Shown one piece after another: positions 1 to 12,275 of a DNA stretch of 64,000 nt. The notes beneath the pieces are model-generated. The model was not told where the DNA came from and did no database searches. It saw only the letters and a list, made by a program, of their open reading frames with translations. The stretch covers positions 6,185,001 to 6,249,000 of the forward strand of contig CANTUQ010000035.1 of the NCBI GenBank assembly GCA_947683425.1. The letters run 5' to 3'. The stretch comes from Excoecaria cochinchinensis. Taxonomy: Eukaryota > Streptophyta > Magnoliopsida > Malpighiales > Euphorbiaceae. Within the stretch, counting starts at the first letter, position 1. Each line of letters opens with the position of its first letter. Both the position numbers and the translations under genes were made by a program.

Positions 1-1171
1 TTCGGACAGCTGCATCCTCTCCAAGCATAGCATATACTCGCGGGCGTACATACACTTCTTTGGTTGGCATCTTTTGCACTGATTCCGTCGGTGCCTGAGA
101 AAGTCTTCCACTACCTTTGCCACTTCAATTCCCTCTCGATCTTTGACCACTGACTCAACTCTCGGGTCGATCCTGAAGCTCTCGATGATCCGGACAGTTG
201 GCTACCATATGATCTTTGCTTCCACATCTGAAGCAAGCTCCAGGGACTCTCCTACACTCGGCCCAGTGGCGTTTCTGACAGTGCTCGCATTCTGGAATCA
301 CACTTCCCCTGCCAGAGGGTGGCATTACACTCCCAACTTTTAAATGCACTAGAACCGAACCCTTTGTTCCTCGACCACTCGGAACACCCCTCGACTTCTT
401 AGCACTTCCATGTCCACTATCCGGTGCCTTCCTCTTTTGCTCAATCTTCTACTTAATCAACTCCGATTCCTCTAACTTGATCGCTGTTGCAACTAACTGA
501 TAGTACCTGACCTATTGCATGACCGCCATGGCCAACAATGGTCCTCGAATCACTTCCCTCAACCCATCCTCGAAGTACCTACACTTAAACTCTTCTGTCA
601 ACAACGGTTCAGGCACATACTTACTCAAGCGGCTAAACTCCTTCTCATACTCACTTACTAACATACCCCGCTACTTCAAACTAATGAACTCTTTCCACTT
701 GGCTTCTCGGTAGGCTTTTGTCAAATACTTCTGTTCAAATTCTTGCTTGAAGAAATCCCATGTCAACTCAGCCTGTCTTTGAGGATTCTGTAAGACAAGT
801 TTCCACCAATCATACTCTGACCCTTGAAGTAGCAACACTGCATAAGATGCCCTCTGATTTGCGGGATAGTTAATCTCTTGGAAAATCTGATCCACTCTCT
901 CAATCCAGAACTTGACCACATCCGATTGATCTAATGCAGTTCCATGAAAATCTTCGGCTCCTCTCTTTCTCAATAACTCAGTAGGAACCTTAGGAGCAGT
1001 CAACATCTCCACTAACTGAAATAAACTTTGCACCAAGGTCGGATTCTCAAATCCCACACCAGGCATACCATAACGTTCGTCACGCGGATGCTCCGAAGCA
1101 GACTCCTCAACTCTAACCACATTAACACTGCCCGTTGTCTCACAAATCTTCTCACTTGGATCAGACTCCAT
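1..1171 (-). pseudogene. gag: Ty3/gypsy gag with CCHC zinc knuckle, broken
   Basis: This encodes a capsid/nucleocapsid protein that would package element RNA in cytoplasmic particles. Translation starts at an ATG at 1171, about 115 bases after the primer-binding site. The first 166 residues carry a Retrotrans_gag-type core (motifs WIERVDQIF, YDWWKLVLQ and FKQEFEQKYL). The same frame continues to the window edge through several stops, the first near 670 and others near 517, 453 and 152. A CCHC knuckle, CFRCGSKDHMVANC, lies at about 190-235, preceded by an atypical cysteine cluster, CEHCQKRHWAEC. The left end reads RPRVYAM, typical of the linker just before the protease. It is non-functional as it stands. 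Confidence 0.85.
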
Positions 1172-1285
1172 CTAAACACTACATAAGACAAGACACATCT
1201 GCATTAGGCCACGACACAAAATCGACTCACATGCAAAGACTCGACACTAAACAATCAAAGACAACCAGAACTGCCTAAACCAGCA

Positions 1286-1296
1286 CTCTGATACCA
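1286..1296 (-). other. Primer-binding site (initiator Met tRNA type)
   Basis: The minus strand reads TGGTATCAGAG five bases inside the LTR end at 1302. This is the usual plant retrotransposon match to the 3' end of initiator tRNA-Met, and it fixes both the LTR boundary and the element's direction. Confidence 0.85.
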
Positions 1297-1466
1297 AAAC
1301 TTGTAACACCCCCGACACCCCCATTAGAAGGACGCTGGGGCGCTACCACACGTTCACTTAGAGACACGCACACAAATCAGCGAAAGTGTACCACAACAAT
1401 ACCAATTAAAGCAAAACTCATAATCTTAACATTTAAATCTTAACACTAAGCCAAAATAAATAATAC

Positions 1467-1469
<3 letters not shown>

Positions 1470-1509
<40 letters not shown>
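1470..1509. repeat. TA dinucleotide microsatellite
   Basis: About 20 uninterrupted TA units in the chromovirus-like LTR. Confidence 0.95.
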
Positions 1510-1511
<2 letters not shown>

Positions 1512-2505
1512 TTCAGAATTACAAACGATCCTTAATAAAAATTACATATGCCATAATACAAAAATAATACATATACAAAAAGAATTATAAGAGGAGAAAA
1601 AAATAAATAACTCTACTCCTATGTGGCCGACCTGTAGATGCGAGACTCGAGCTAAAACAAAACCTACCACCTACACGGGAAAAGAACCCGTGCTAGGTGG
1701 TAACGCTTAGTGGGGAGGAACAAAGACAACAGAACACTATACAATAATCTCATATAATAACGCATAAATATAAATATAGGCATAAACATACAGAAATCTC
1801 TAAGTAACAAATCAGAGATGTAAGAATCATAATCACTAGAAGAATGCTTAATTTAATAACAACCCACGCAAAGCAAAATACACTAACTTGAATCACATAA
1901 TATTCAAAATACTTCACTATGAAAAAGCCAAACACTTCAAATAATAGCTTAAATTTCACTGATAGAGGATACGGGAACACTACACGGGAGACCGAAGCCT
2001 CAAATACTTTTTATACCCGAAGGTAGCACGAGAGACGGAAGTCTCAAAACATTTTTCACTAAGAGCTTAACGGAGGTCAACCGTAACTACTTGACCCATA
2101 GCGGGGTCAACACGGCAGCTGCACTCACTAACCCTTCTTAAGCATTCTTAATTATCCACTACCTTGACACTTCAGGCTCTACACACACTTTCAAAATATG
2201 ACACTATGCAAAAATCACTATTTCAAGTATACATATTATCAATCCATTGTATAATTATATAAATCATTCATAGACTTCATATATATCATGGCGCATAACT
2301 TGTATAAGCATGTAAAGATTAAACAAATGCATATTCACAAGTGATTGAACTAAAAAAAAATCATACAAGATCCATGCAAGAGTGAGACACGATGCAAAAG
2401 GGCTTTTAAGATGCATTTTAGGAAAAACATGGCTTTTAGGGTAGTATGCAAATCCCCCAAAATCAAATACCATTTTAAAGAACTAAATTTCAAAACAGGA
2501 GAGGG

Positions 2506-2697
2506 TTACACGGCGGTATGGGGATACCTTACCACCGTGTAAGATACCCCACACGGTGGTATGGAGCGAGCTATACCGCCGTGTAGAAGGATCAACTATT
2601 AAGGGAAATAGAGGCAGTTTACACGGCGGTATGCCCTCTCCTTACCGCCGTGAAACCTGTTACACGGCGGTAAGGAACTCCCTTACCGCCGTGTAAA
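2506..2697. repeat. Cluster of GC-rich inverted repeats in the LTR
   Basis: ACACGGCGGTA recurs in both orientations, pairing as ACACGGCGGTA...TACCGCCGTGT in about four hairpin-forming units, some with one or two mismatches. A weaker copy follows at about 2735-2770. The surrounding LTR is AT-rich, so the cluster stands out in composition. Confidence 0.85.
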
Positions 2698-4149
2698 AAG
2701 ACGACAAGGAAAAGCACCAAAACAGAATAGGATTAGACAGCGGCATGCCCTACCTTACCGCCTTGTAAACCGCCTAGAACCCAGATTTTTCAGACAAACA
2801 CACTTGTTTACATGCAAACTTAACTCCCAACTCAAAACCACTTTAACCCATCATGCAAACACTCTTCAAATTACTAAACAAATTCAATCTAACATGCTCA
2901 AAATCATTTATAGACATAAATTTACACCATTAAACTCAACTCAATTTCAAGCAAAATGCCAAGCTCAAATCACTTCAACATCACATACATACTATCACTA
3001 TTACACTAGCATCTCACATCATCATCCATACTCAAACAAACACATACATATACTCAAACACAACACTCAAAAATTCTAGAAGTAACAACTCAAATACATA
3101 AACGCAATCCAAATGAGAACAAGGTAACAAAATTCATTTTAATCACACATTAAAGAAAAGGTCCTAAACCTCAAAAGTGAAGCTTCAATCTTCCTTTAAA
3201 GTCCCACTTTCTCTTTCCCTTTGCTCTTTCTACGCTCCTCCGATTCTTGCACAAAACCCAGCCAAAAACTCACTTAAATCAAACTATCTAAACACTTAAG
3301 ATGAAGAAGAACCCAAAGCAACCCAATCGCTTACCTCACAAAACCAGCTCCACAACTCAGCAAAAACCTACTCAAATCTTAAAGAACACCAAGAGAAAAG
3401 GCAAAAGAAAAGTAATGAAATGCGAAAGAGAGAGCAAGAGAACGAGAGAGCAAGAAGGAGGGGAGGAGCTAGCTTCCACAGGAACCAAGAAACCACTCCC
3501 TCTCTCTCTTTCAATCCCATTAATTGCTCTCACCAAGCTCAAGCCACATGCCTTAATCCTATTGGACCAAAAATCCACTTAGACTTTCCTACACTTGGCA
3601 CCATACACCACACACACACACAAGATAGCCTCTTATAAACACTTTACATCCAAGGTACCACACACCACATACACACTAGATAAATGCTTCACTTAACTTC
3701 TTTAATTTAATTATTGCAATAAATCCTTAATATCCTAATTTCCTCATGCAAAAATTACTAAAAATACCTTTAATTTTCCGACTTAGTTCACGAATTCCGA
3801 CTAAGCCCTTTTTGGGTTTTTACAGAGTGAAGTAGAAATTTAATTGTTAGTGGAATGAGATAAATTTTCCCACTAACTTAATATTTATTGCATGTGGTTG
3901 CCTAGGTGGCAAGCTCACAGCAAGACACATGTCTAAAATCTGCCACATGTTCCACTCAATCAAAATTTCCCACTTACTCCTTATCTTAATTCCCAATTAG
4001 TCCTTCCACTCAACTTCTTTTCTAACATCTAATTTACCTCTTCAATTAGGTCCTTAAATACTCTTAATCTTATTCTCGATCCAATTCCTTGTACCCTTAC
4101 TATACAATTACAACATAAATCCTACTAGGGTGTAATTCAGGTTGTTACA

Positions 4150-4674
4150 GTATAAGAATAATTGTGTATTTCTGTATGTACCATATGTATGTGTTTGCCT
4201 TGATGGCCACTGTGAGTGGTCGTCCATCTTTTATTTTTCCCACTAAGCATTATTGCTTAGCATGGGTGTTTAATCCGTGCAGGTGTGGAAGCTATGCGAG
4301 TCTTTTGAGGAGTGTGATCCGCAGCAGGCAGAGCAAACACTTTAGAGAGATTCTTTTTTTGTATCTTAACTCTTGAATTTTGGTTTTTGATGTAAAATTT
4401 TGGAATGTATTAGATTTTGTAAATGTTTTAAGTATCTATTTCTGTAATTATGTAAGGATAATGTACTCCTTTTGGAAATAATATTTTGATATATGAAATG
4501 AGATTTTCTGTTGTCCCATTATTGTGTTTTAAGTTTTAATTTATCATATTTTGAATGTTTTCTTCCATTCTAATTATGTTCATATGTATGTTTTGTGGGT
4601 AACACACTTATCTATACGGGCGCTCACCCTCCTTGTGGGAGAAAGTTCCACTACGTATAGGTATGGGGTGTTAC

Positions 4675-4675
<1 letters not shown>
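4150..4675 (+). repeat. 3' part of a plus-strand chromovirus-like LTR
   Basis: This stretch aligns by eye with the last 500 bases of the LTR at 56424-58288. Both have a CTAAGC...GCTTAG hairpin (here 4243-4260), then a CCGTGCAGGTG block, and both finish in GGGGTGTTACA (here ending at 4675). Its 5' part has been replaced by the minus-strand element ending at 4149. It abuts a TAA microsatellite on the right, which suggests insertion into that microsatellite. Confidence 0.75.

Positions 4676-4762
<87 letters not shown>
4676..4762. repeat. TAA trinucleotide microsatellite
   Basis: Nearly perfect TAA/ATA run with a single ATG interruption, within the Tat-type LTR. An equivalent tract sits at about the same LTR position at 29346-29770 and 50911-50949. 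Confidence 0.95.
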
Positions 4763-4763
<1 letters not shown>

Positions 4764-5980
4764 TCATAATGATGAGAATAAAAAAAAGTAATAATAGCGA
4801 TAATAATAATATTAACAGTAAAAGCAAACAATATTAACAGTAATATTAAGGATGATAAATAATAATAATGATAATAGTAATGATAATAGTAAAGATAACA
4901 TTAGCATATAAGGATAATAATACAGAATACTAATAAGGATAAATGACAATCATAATGATAATAATAAAGGTAAATGTAACATCAACAGTAATGGCAATAA
5001 TATTAACAATAATAACAGCAAACAAAATGAAATGAGATGATGAAAATGGATCCAAAAATCTTTACCCTAAGATTTGATGATATAAAAGCAGGATGTTTGA
5101 ATCCCACTACCTTGTCAAAGTTCAAAACAGATTTGAAGTATAAAAAACTAAAACGAAAACCAAAAGATTTTTGACTTTTGTTTGATAATAAACTCAACGT
5201 AAGGGAATTGATTTCCCTATCTCAAGCTAAGCTCAAACTCAAAATCACTTTTCTGGGTTCCAGAAGATCAAAGGAAGAAATTTCACTTTTTTGAAAGATT
5301 TTTCTTAAGAACACTCGTTTCTTCTCCTTCTAAAAAAAAACCCTTTTTTTTTCTTTACCTTCTCCTTTATTTTCCCTGTTCTTCTCTAAAAGGGAAAGGA
5401 CAAAAGTCCCTTTCTATGCCTCTCCCCCAAAAATCCCTGAACCTTGAAAGAAATAGTTCCCAAAATCTCTGAAAAATTAGATTTCGCAGGTAGGAAAGGG
5501 ACAGGAGGGAGCCTACCCGCGAGTGGGTGGCCGTAGCTTGTGCGCCCAGGTGCGGTTGCACCCAACATTCGCGGAGGCTGCGCCTTGCATGAGCTAGGTA
5601 CGGCCTCGCACGCCGCGTGTTGCGTGAGGTAAGCCCCTACGCATGACGCCTCGTGGGCCTGTAGGCGCAGCACCCGCACACAGGCGTTGCGCCTCGCACG
5701 CACCTTTATGCAGGTGTTGTGCCAGCGGCAGGCCACAGAAAACCCTAGAAAATAAAATAAAAATAAATAAAATAAATAAGAGAAAATAGATAATAAAAAA
5801 TGATGAACACAATAAAAACAGAGTAAATTTAAGTAAATAAAATTCAAAAGCATTGTGGTACAAATATAAGAACTTGATAAGGGGAGTTGATCAATCCTCA
5901 CTTTATTGCCGATAAATCGGTCATTACTTTCATCATTGAGCAATCCTGATCTTGGACCACCTCGGGACCCGGTGTCTACA
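4676..5980 (-). repeat. Tat-type LTR remnant (5' part, minus strand)
   Basis: In minus sense it starts at 5980 with TGTAGACACCGGGTCC, the same terminus seen at 52025 and, mutated, at 28243. A GC-rich island follows at about 5505-5735, then a pyrimidine-rich tract, then an AT-rich region ending in TAA repeats at 4676-4762. The 3' half of the LTR is missing. The LTR abuts copia integrase sequence at 5981, so the parent element inserted into the copia copy. The frames over the GC island (5386-5943) are not convincing genes. Confidence 0.75.
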
Positions 5981-7806
5981 CATATCTAATAAAGTTCAGT
6001 TTCTCCTTTCAGATACACCATTGCATTGTGGTGTTCCTGGTGGAGTTAATTGTGAAATAATTTCACAATTTCTTAGATGATTGTCAAACTCTAGGCTCAA
6101 ATATTCACCACCTCGATCAGATTGAAGTGCTTTAATAGTTTTACCAAGTTGATTTTGTGCTTCATTTTGAAAGGTTTTGAGCATTTCAAATGATTCATGT
6201 TTATGTTTCATTAGATAGACATAGCCATATCTACTGAAATCATCAATGAATGTAATGAAGTACTGAAATCCTCACCTGGCATTTATGCTTAATGGGCCAC
6301 ATACATCAGAATGTACAAGGCCTAATAAGTTAGTGGCCCTTTCACTATGTCCAGTGAAAGGATCCTTTGTCATCTTGCCTACTAAACAAGATTCACAATT
6401 ATCAAATGATTCAAAATCAAATGATTGTAAAAGTCCCTCTTGATGGAGTTTAGATATGCGTTTCTCATTTACATGACCAAGTTGGCAATGCCATAAATAT
6501 ATTGTATTTAAATCATTTGGTTTGGATTTCTTTGTATTTATGTTATAAATATCATAATTATTGGATGTTTCCAGATTTAGGACATAAAGCCCACAATATG
6601 AATCCACAATACCATAAAGCATGTCATCATAATAAATATAACATTTCTTATTCTTAATAAGAAAAGAAAAACCTTCATCACCCAAACTTGAAACTGAAAT
6701 AATATTCTTATTTAAACTAGGAAATAATAGCAATTGTTCAAAACTAACAAAAGCCCATTGGGCAAAGTCAATTTGTAAGTGCCTACAGCTAGAGCAACAA
6801 CTTTTTCTCCATTTCCCACTCGTAGGTCAACCTCACCCTTTCTCAGTTGCCTACTCATTTTGAGTCCCTGCACATTTGTACAAATGTGAGATCCACATTC
6901 AGTATCTAATACCCAAGAAGTAGAAGTAGATAAATTAATTTCTATAACATAAATACTTGAAGGTGTAGTCTCACCACTCTTCTTCTTCTTCTTCAATTTT
7001 TCCAAGTAGAGCTTATAGTTCCTCTTCCAATGACCAGGTTCATTGCAATGGAAGCAAACTCCCTCCTTTCGGGCTTTAGCCTTGGGCTTGGGCTTGGGCT
7101 TAGGCTTACCACTAACTTTTGCCTTAGCCTTGCCCTTACCCTTAAATTTCATGCCTTTCCCTTTGTTAACCATTAGTATATGGCCAGGCTTCTTATTGAT
7201 GCTTTGCTCGGCTGTTTTGAGCATTGCATGCAGCTCGGTTATAGATTTCTCCATATTATTCATATTGTAGTTCATGACAAAATGGTCATAACCATCAGGC
7301 AATGAATTAAGGATTAAATCTGTTGCCAGTTCTAAACTGAGGGGAAATCCAAGCCTCTCAAGGTGATCAATATAGCCCTTAATTTTCAGAACATGAGAGC
7401 TAACTAAAGCACCTTCAGCCATCTTACAAGAATGTAAAGCTTTGGTAGTCTCATACCTTTCTTTCCTTGCCTGCTATTGGAATGTCTGCTTGAGATGAGT
7501 ACTCAACTCATAAACATCCATATTCTTTAGATGCTTCTGAATTTCTGGAGCCATGGTAGCCAACATGAGACAGCCAACATCCACAGAATCATCAATATGT
7601 TTCTTGTGTTTGTCTTTGACCGCTCTTGTGGCATCAGCAGGTGGGTCATTAGGAATAGGCTTATCCAACACATATAGCTTCCTTTCTTGCTAGAGAACAA
7701 TTCTCAAGTTCCTGAACCAGTCAAGCAAGTTTTTTCCAGTTTCTTTAAATTTGTCCTTCTCAAGGATAGATCGCAGTGACATAGTAAAAGTGTTATTTGA
7801 TGCCAT
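5981..7806 (-). pseudogene. gag-pol: Copia gag-protease-integrase polyprotein, broken
   Basis: The start is the ATG at 7806, opening MASNNTFTMSLRS. Domains in order: a copia gag region (7806 to about 7090); a knuckle CFHCNEPGHWKRN with the last Cys replaced by Asn; an aspartic protease site VLDTECGSHIC (about 6885-6915); a GAG-pre-integrase zinc motif with LWHCQLGH...CESC (about 6370-6500); and an integrase core with FIDDFS, SDRGGEY and the catalytic-Glu motif GVSERRN. Breaks are TAG stops near 7693 and 7455, a frameshift near 6725, and TGA stops near 6265 and just after the integrase Glu motif. Everything after integrase is missing. A KPKPKPKPKAKA run precedes the knuckle. It is clearly copia but inactive. 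Confidence 0.9.
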
Positions 7807-9084
7807 TAATCTACAAACATGCAAGATAAATAATATTAGTACCAATTTCATTTTTAGGTTTTCTCATAAACTCCCACTAAAATAATAACCCTCAATAATA
7901 ATTACAACAATTATAATAATTTAGTGGGCTAAGATCCATAATTTATTTAACTCTAAGTTAGCTTTGGCATGATGCTTAAAGTTAAGTTATTTAGGTAGGT
8001 AACTCTTTTACCAATTACATCTCACGCAACTCTTAGATCATTTATGGGATTTTGACATCATATGTCCCGGCATGTTATAATCCCATCTTATGCCCTTAGG
8101 CCCAAAACCATTTTGATAACCTAATTAAGTCTAACCATTCTAAACATATGAGTAGCACCATTACCCATCCTGCCTTACTAGGATAACCTAAGGTACTTCG
8201 CTTTAGCAAAACACACATTTTGGTGATCTTAGTCTTGATAGTTGTTTTTAATTATAGGTGGTATATGACTTAAAATTGTGATAAGGGATTATAATTTTAA
8301 CTTATGATGTCTAATTATTCATATATATCATGCATCATTTCATCCATGGCATCTCATACGCATATATAATTATTCATCGCTTTATATACTAAGAAAATAT
8401 GCGTAATATATAAAACGTGTCATAGCATGGCCAAAATCTATTTTGATCCTCATAAGCCAATATGAAGAGCAAAGGTCAATCCTAGGTGTAAATACATGGG
8501 CTTGATCAACAGTTTCCATCTTACACCTCCATCACCATGGACTTGGATTGAACTCCATATTTGCTCTTCGTCTTCATTACAATAATGATACAAAGAAATT
8601 CTACTACAACTATAAAGTAAAATAAATATTACAATAAAATTAATGGCACGCAAGTCGTATTTAAAATTACAAAACCTTTAAATAGATAAAATAAATCTCA
8701 TCCACAAGAAGTTCAATTAGCCATGCTATGCACCATGTAAAGACATCATACATACATACATAAAATAAATTATATTCTCTCATAGCATGCATAATATATC
8801 CTTTTTCATAAACTGATATATTAAAATTACCGAATAATAATTATGAATGACATATAAGGCGCTACGAAGAGGTAGCACGGCTGCCCCGCATTTATTAATG
8901 ATATTAAAATATCATTCAATTGATTTCGTTCATATCACTTATAATCTGCTAATTTTAACAATTAAAAACAGAAATTAATTTCCATGTATCAATATACAAA
9001 CCGATCGACATACATGCCAACAGAATCATATATATATCACATACATACAAAATATTATATAGTTGAATCAATTGAATCTACAAG
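7807..9084 (-). other. Copia 5' untranslated leader
   Basis: This 1.3 kb of AT-rich DNA lies between the primer-binding site and the gag ATG. I see no coding signal; a 67-residue frame at 8450-8653 has no recognisable features. Confidence 0.6.
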
Positions 9085-9098
9085 TGGCTCTAATACCA
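9085..9098 (-). other. Copia primer-binding site
   Basis: The minus strand reads TGGTATTAGAGCCA, one mismatch from the usual TGGTATCAGAGCCA initiator-tRNA site, one base from the LTR edge at 9100. Confidence 0.85.
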
Positions 9099-9099
9099 C

Positions 9100-10426
9100 T
9101 ATTAGGTTTTAACACAGTAATTCAAAATTAAGCACAGTAGAATATAAAACGAAACCAAACAGGATCCATGTATTTCAATTGATTTAAAAGGAGGGATAAA
9201 GATATACTAACCTTTATGATGCAGAAAATAAATCGAAATTAACTCCTTAATTCTAACTATAGGCGCTGCTCCAGCCACGAACGCCCTCTATCAGTATCCA
9301 CATGCCCGAATCAGTGAACAGACAATTGCAGGGGTGCTAGCTCCATCTCGTGCAAGTGGATTTTTAAACTTTTCTTTCTACGCTTTTTCTTTCTCAAAGT
9401 AAAAGGCAGCTAGGTATTTTTCAGCCTCTAATAGAAAAATGAAATTAAGGTTAAATTTATATCAACATATATCCACATATATATATCTGTATAAATTTAA
9501 ACCCTAAAGAGATAAAAATAAGATATATATATATATATTTATATATATATATATATAGTTCTTATTCAAAATAAGATATATATATATATATATATATATG
9601 TCTTATTCAAAATAATAAGAAATATCATATGTAAATATATTTATATATAATTACGAAATTTAAATATAAATACCTATATTAATATAATTTCATAATACCC
9701 TAATTAAAATCTAGTCTGTTCATTATGGTCTTGGTGTGTGACCCAATAGGTTTATATTAAGTTGGCAGTGGACCCGATTCTATAATAGGCCCATAAGTCA
9801 TAATTGGTCTCTAGCCAGACATTATGACTACCCAAATAATATAAATATCGTTAGTCCGATTTTAACCTGACAACAGAATATGTTAGTATCCTTTTGTCAC
9901 TGATATCTTGTTTGAATATAAGTCATGGTCCATGTCAAACTTATATTGTTCAAACATATAATTTCCCGATCACTAAGCAGACTGATAAATTCAAATGACA
10001 TTGATCACACTATCAATTCATTTGAGCACGGGCATGCATTTTTACAGTTCTACTTATTGAGGGGCCCAATAGATATCTCTCTCATAAGAGCGGGACAAAT
10101 TCAATCTTAATTATTCACTATCTTCTACAAAATTCTCATCATGTTCAAGCATAACCTTTATGATTATCCGATTAAAGACAACGTTTGATTATGTTACCAT
10201 ATATAATCATCTCATAATTATCGATCAAATCTATACTAGTCTTAATTTATCTTTATGCCCTTTAGTGATAAATGACTAGGGATGACAAGAATAACATGGT
10301 TATTCATAAACATTACAATAATGTGACATGCCGATAATATTAATGTAAAGAAAACCATTATATAAATGAAAAATGTAATCATTACATTAAGGTCTAAATA
10401 GTTGGCCTAGGGCATAACTACTAATA
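9100..10426 (-). repeat. Copia 5' LTR (1.33 kb)
   Basis: The plus strand begins TATTAGGTTTTAACAC next to the primer-binding site and ends GGGCATAACTACTAATA. Both termini have lost the standard TG/CA ends through one transition each (TG to TA and CA to TA), which fits cytosine deamination. TA-rich microsatellite stretches occur at about 9480-9600. Confidence 0.8.
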
Positions 10427-10726
10427 GCCCCCGATGCCCAGGCCAGTTATAGGGATGGAATCTCCTGGCCTCTCGAGCCTCAGAGCGCTAGACCTATGGT
10501 GGTGGTCGCGTGAGGCTTTGAGCTCGTTGCGATGCTAGAGTGCACAGCAGATCATCCAAGTCTATCTCTAAATCCATGTCCAAATGAGTGTAAGGCTAAT
10601 CCTCCTCTGGCTAGGGCTGCTGTGGAGGTTGCTCCTTCCTCATGTGCTCTCCTGGAACGTCTTCGACTGGCTGGGGTGGAGGGAGGTAAAAGAGGCATTT
10701 GGTCTCTGCCACCGTGAGCAACTTGT
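10427..10726 (-). pseudogene. ATHILA-type ORF remnant, C-terminal part
   Basis: Minus-strand translation gives a proline- and acid-rich tail (for example PPPPQPVEDVP and DMDLEIDLDDL) with stops. It is read as the continuation of the remnant at 18407-19229, separated by the 10727-18406 element. The left edge is the copia LTR boundary. The link to the ATHILA ORF-1 family is inferred from composition and position, not from a strong motif. Confidence 0.45.
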
Positions 10727-12237
10727 TGTTAGCCTATTTTATATGTGCTAATTCCGCAAGCATATGGTGTACCGAAATAGTATAAAAGATGTCGATCCCA
10801 CGAGGAATGTGCTAATTATTACACACTATTACTACTCAATTTTAATCTTGTTTACAATGATTATTAATTTGTGAGTTAAATATAAACTACTTTATTATAA
10901 AAACTAATTAAACCTAGTTCATGTTAATCAAAGAAGACAAAACATATAATGAAGAATTAATAATTATAAAACTTGATTCCATCATATAATTATAATTTTA
11001 ATCTCTTAAGCAAACCAAGTTGGAATAAATTTCCAATTTACTCTTTCAACATAAATTAGAGTGCCTAAAATATACATTTATAATTCTAACTCACAATTTT
11101 CATTAATGAATTAGAGGGTTATACATGCAAATTTCAGGAATAATCACCAACCTATAACAACCACCTAACATTATGATCTCTTAAATAATGCTTCAATGAT
11201 GAATTTCTATTAAATATAAGTAAGAATTCATCTTTCAATTAAACTCATACTTATAATAATCATGCATCAAATACTAAAAGAAAATTCTACATTAATAGAT
11301 TATTAATTTAGATGGAAATAGAAAATAACAATAATATTCAAGTTGTCAAATAATATTCATTTCATTTACAGAGAAGAAATAAGAGATAAGAGTAATGAGA
11401 AAGAAATCTTTCAACCCTTTACTCAAACCCTTGTAAAAATTCTTCTTCTCCTTGGTCTTCTTCTTCAAAACATGAAACTAACTAAGAACTTTTATAGAAA
11501 ATAAAATTTAACTTGTAATAGAAATAATCATTAAAATTTCATCCTCTAAAATTACAGTTGAGATCTAAATTTATAGAAGTCCAAAAGTTGTGTTCCCTCC
11601 TTCAAAAGTTACAAGTGTTGGTGAAAAATTATGCCTTTTTATGTGACTTTTAAAGAATAACTGCCGCAATGGATAGTTCTGTTGTGATCGCGAGACTGCC
11701 GCGCTCAGTCTCGTGCTTGCGACAGAGGACGGATGTATTTTCTTTCCTTTTCTTTTCTTCCTTTCTTCTCCTCTTCTCTCTGGCCATTCACAACTCGTGA
11801 TGGTGTTTCACGAGTCGTGAGCCTTGTGTGTGAGTCGTGAGCCAAACTCACATCTCGTGAGCTGCTTTCGCCTTCCTTCTTCTTTTCCTCTTGTTGATTT
11901 TTTCCTGGACAGTCACGACTCGTAATCACTTCTCACGAGTAATGAATCATACTCCCTTGCTCTTTCCTTTCTGCTCTCTTCGCTTCTCACTCCATACCTG
12001 CACTTTCACGACTCGTGATCTACTTTCACGAGTCGTGAATCTTCTTCAGCTCTTCCTCTTTGTGTAGAATTCTTTACTATTCATACTCTCTTCTTCTCTT
12101 TTCTCCTAAATCAACCTACAAAACAGATAAACACATAAATTAACACAAATAACATGAAAAATATAAATAATTACATATTTAACTTTATAGTTTACACAAA
12201 ATATATACTAAATAATACTTCAATTATACACCTATCA
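10727..12237 (-). repeat. 3' LTR of the Athila-like element (1.51 kb)
   Basis: It matches 16909-18406 almost base for base at both ends, with scattered substitutions and small indels. In minus sense it starts TGATAGGTGTATAATTG and ends GGCTAACA. A palindrome cluster lies at about 11660-12045, and a TATA-like CATAAAAAGG (minus strand) lies just downstream at about 11635-11645. Confidence 0.9.
11660..12045. repeat. Palindrome island in the LTR (TCACGACTCGTGA type)
   Basis: There are at least six full or decayed copies of CACGACTCGTG/CACGAGTCGTG, preceded by a GC-rich block with a GATCGCGA core. The matching island in the other LTR is at 17860-18212. The same two motifs recur internally at 14935-15170. 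Confidence 0.85.
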
Positions 12238-12275
12238 AATTCCCCCACACTTAAACCTTGCTTGTCCTCAAGCAA
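12238..12275 (-). other. Polypurine tract module at the 3' LTR border
   Basis: Minus sense reads TTGAGGACAAGCAAGGTTT followed by AAGTGTGGGGGAATT and then the LTR start TGATAGG. The purine run next to the LTR is the expected plus-strand priming site. Confidence 0.75.

Larger units (their letters stand above)
1..4149 (-). mobile_element. Ty3/gypsy (chromovirus-like) LTR retrotransposon, 5' part
   Basis: In minus-strand sense the order is LTR (4149 to 1302), an initiator-Met-type primer-binding site, then gag reading off the left window edge. The LTR ends are TGTAACA and TGTTACA. Protease, reverse transcriptase and integrase would lie beyond position 1. The long LTR with a TGTAACA start and the CCHC gag resemble Del/Tekay chromoviruses, but the lineage cannot be fixed without the polymerase. 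It appears inserted into the plus-strand LTR remnant that starts at 4150, so it is the younger of the two. Confidence 0.8.
1302..4149 (-). repeat. 5' LTR of the chromovirus-like element (2.85 kb)
   Basis: The boundaries are TGTAACA at 1302 and TGTTACA ending at 4149, with the primer-binding site next to the 1302 side. It holds a TA microsatellite (1470-1509), a hairpin near the sense 3' end (1693-1710) and a cluster of GC-rich inverted repeats (2506-2697). Pyrimidine-rich and AT-rich DNA fills the rest. Small reading frames at 1750-1980, 2804-3079 and 3301-3638 have low-complexity composition and are not credible genes. Confidence 0.8.
5981..10426 (-). mobile_element. Ty1/copia retrotransposon, truncated
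   Basis: In minus sense: 5' LTR (10426 to 9100), primer-binding site (9098 to 9085), leader (to 7807), then gag, protease and integrase until the break at 5981. Integrase stops abruptly at the TGTAGACA terminus of a Tat-type LTR, so reverse transcriptase, RNase H and the 3' LTR are not in the window. It lies inside an older ATHILA-type ORF remnant (10427-10726). Confidence 0.85.

Noticed and set aside
1286..1296. tRNA gene at the tRNA-like matches next to LTRs (also 9085, 43300)
   Set aside because: Only short 3'-end complements are present, with no cloverleaf; they are primer-binding sites.
3301..3638. Small plus-strand frames possibly of host origin
   Set aside because: Low-complexity Lys/Arg/Glu sequence inside an LTR, open on both strands, no homology recognised.
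4580..4831. Minus-strand frame with a long Tyr run
   Set aside because: Translation of the TAA microsatellite spanning an LTR junction.
5386..5943. 185-residue minus-strand frame over a GC-rich region
   Set aside because: It spans the head and GC island of a Tat-type LTR; the sequence has no domain and changes completely in the other LTR copies.
7043..7270. Plus-strand frame rich in Gly-Leu repeats
   Set aside because: Antisense shadow of the copia gag lysine/proline run.
11705..11929. Minus-strand frames with Ser/Arg-rich sequence at 11705-11929 and 17822-18100
   Set aside because: They lie wholly within LTR palindrome islands and differ by frame between the two LTRs.
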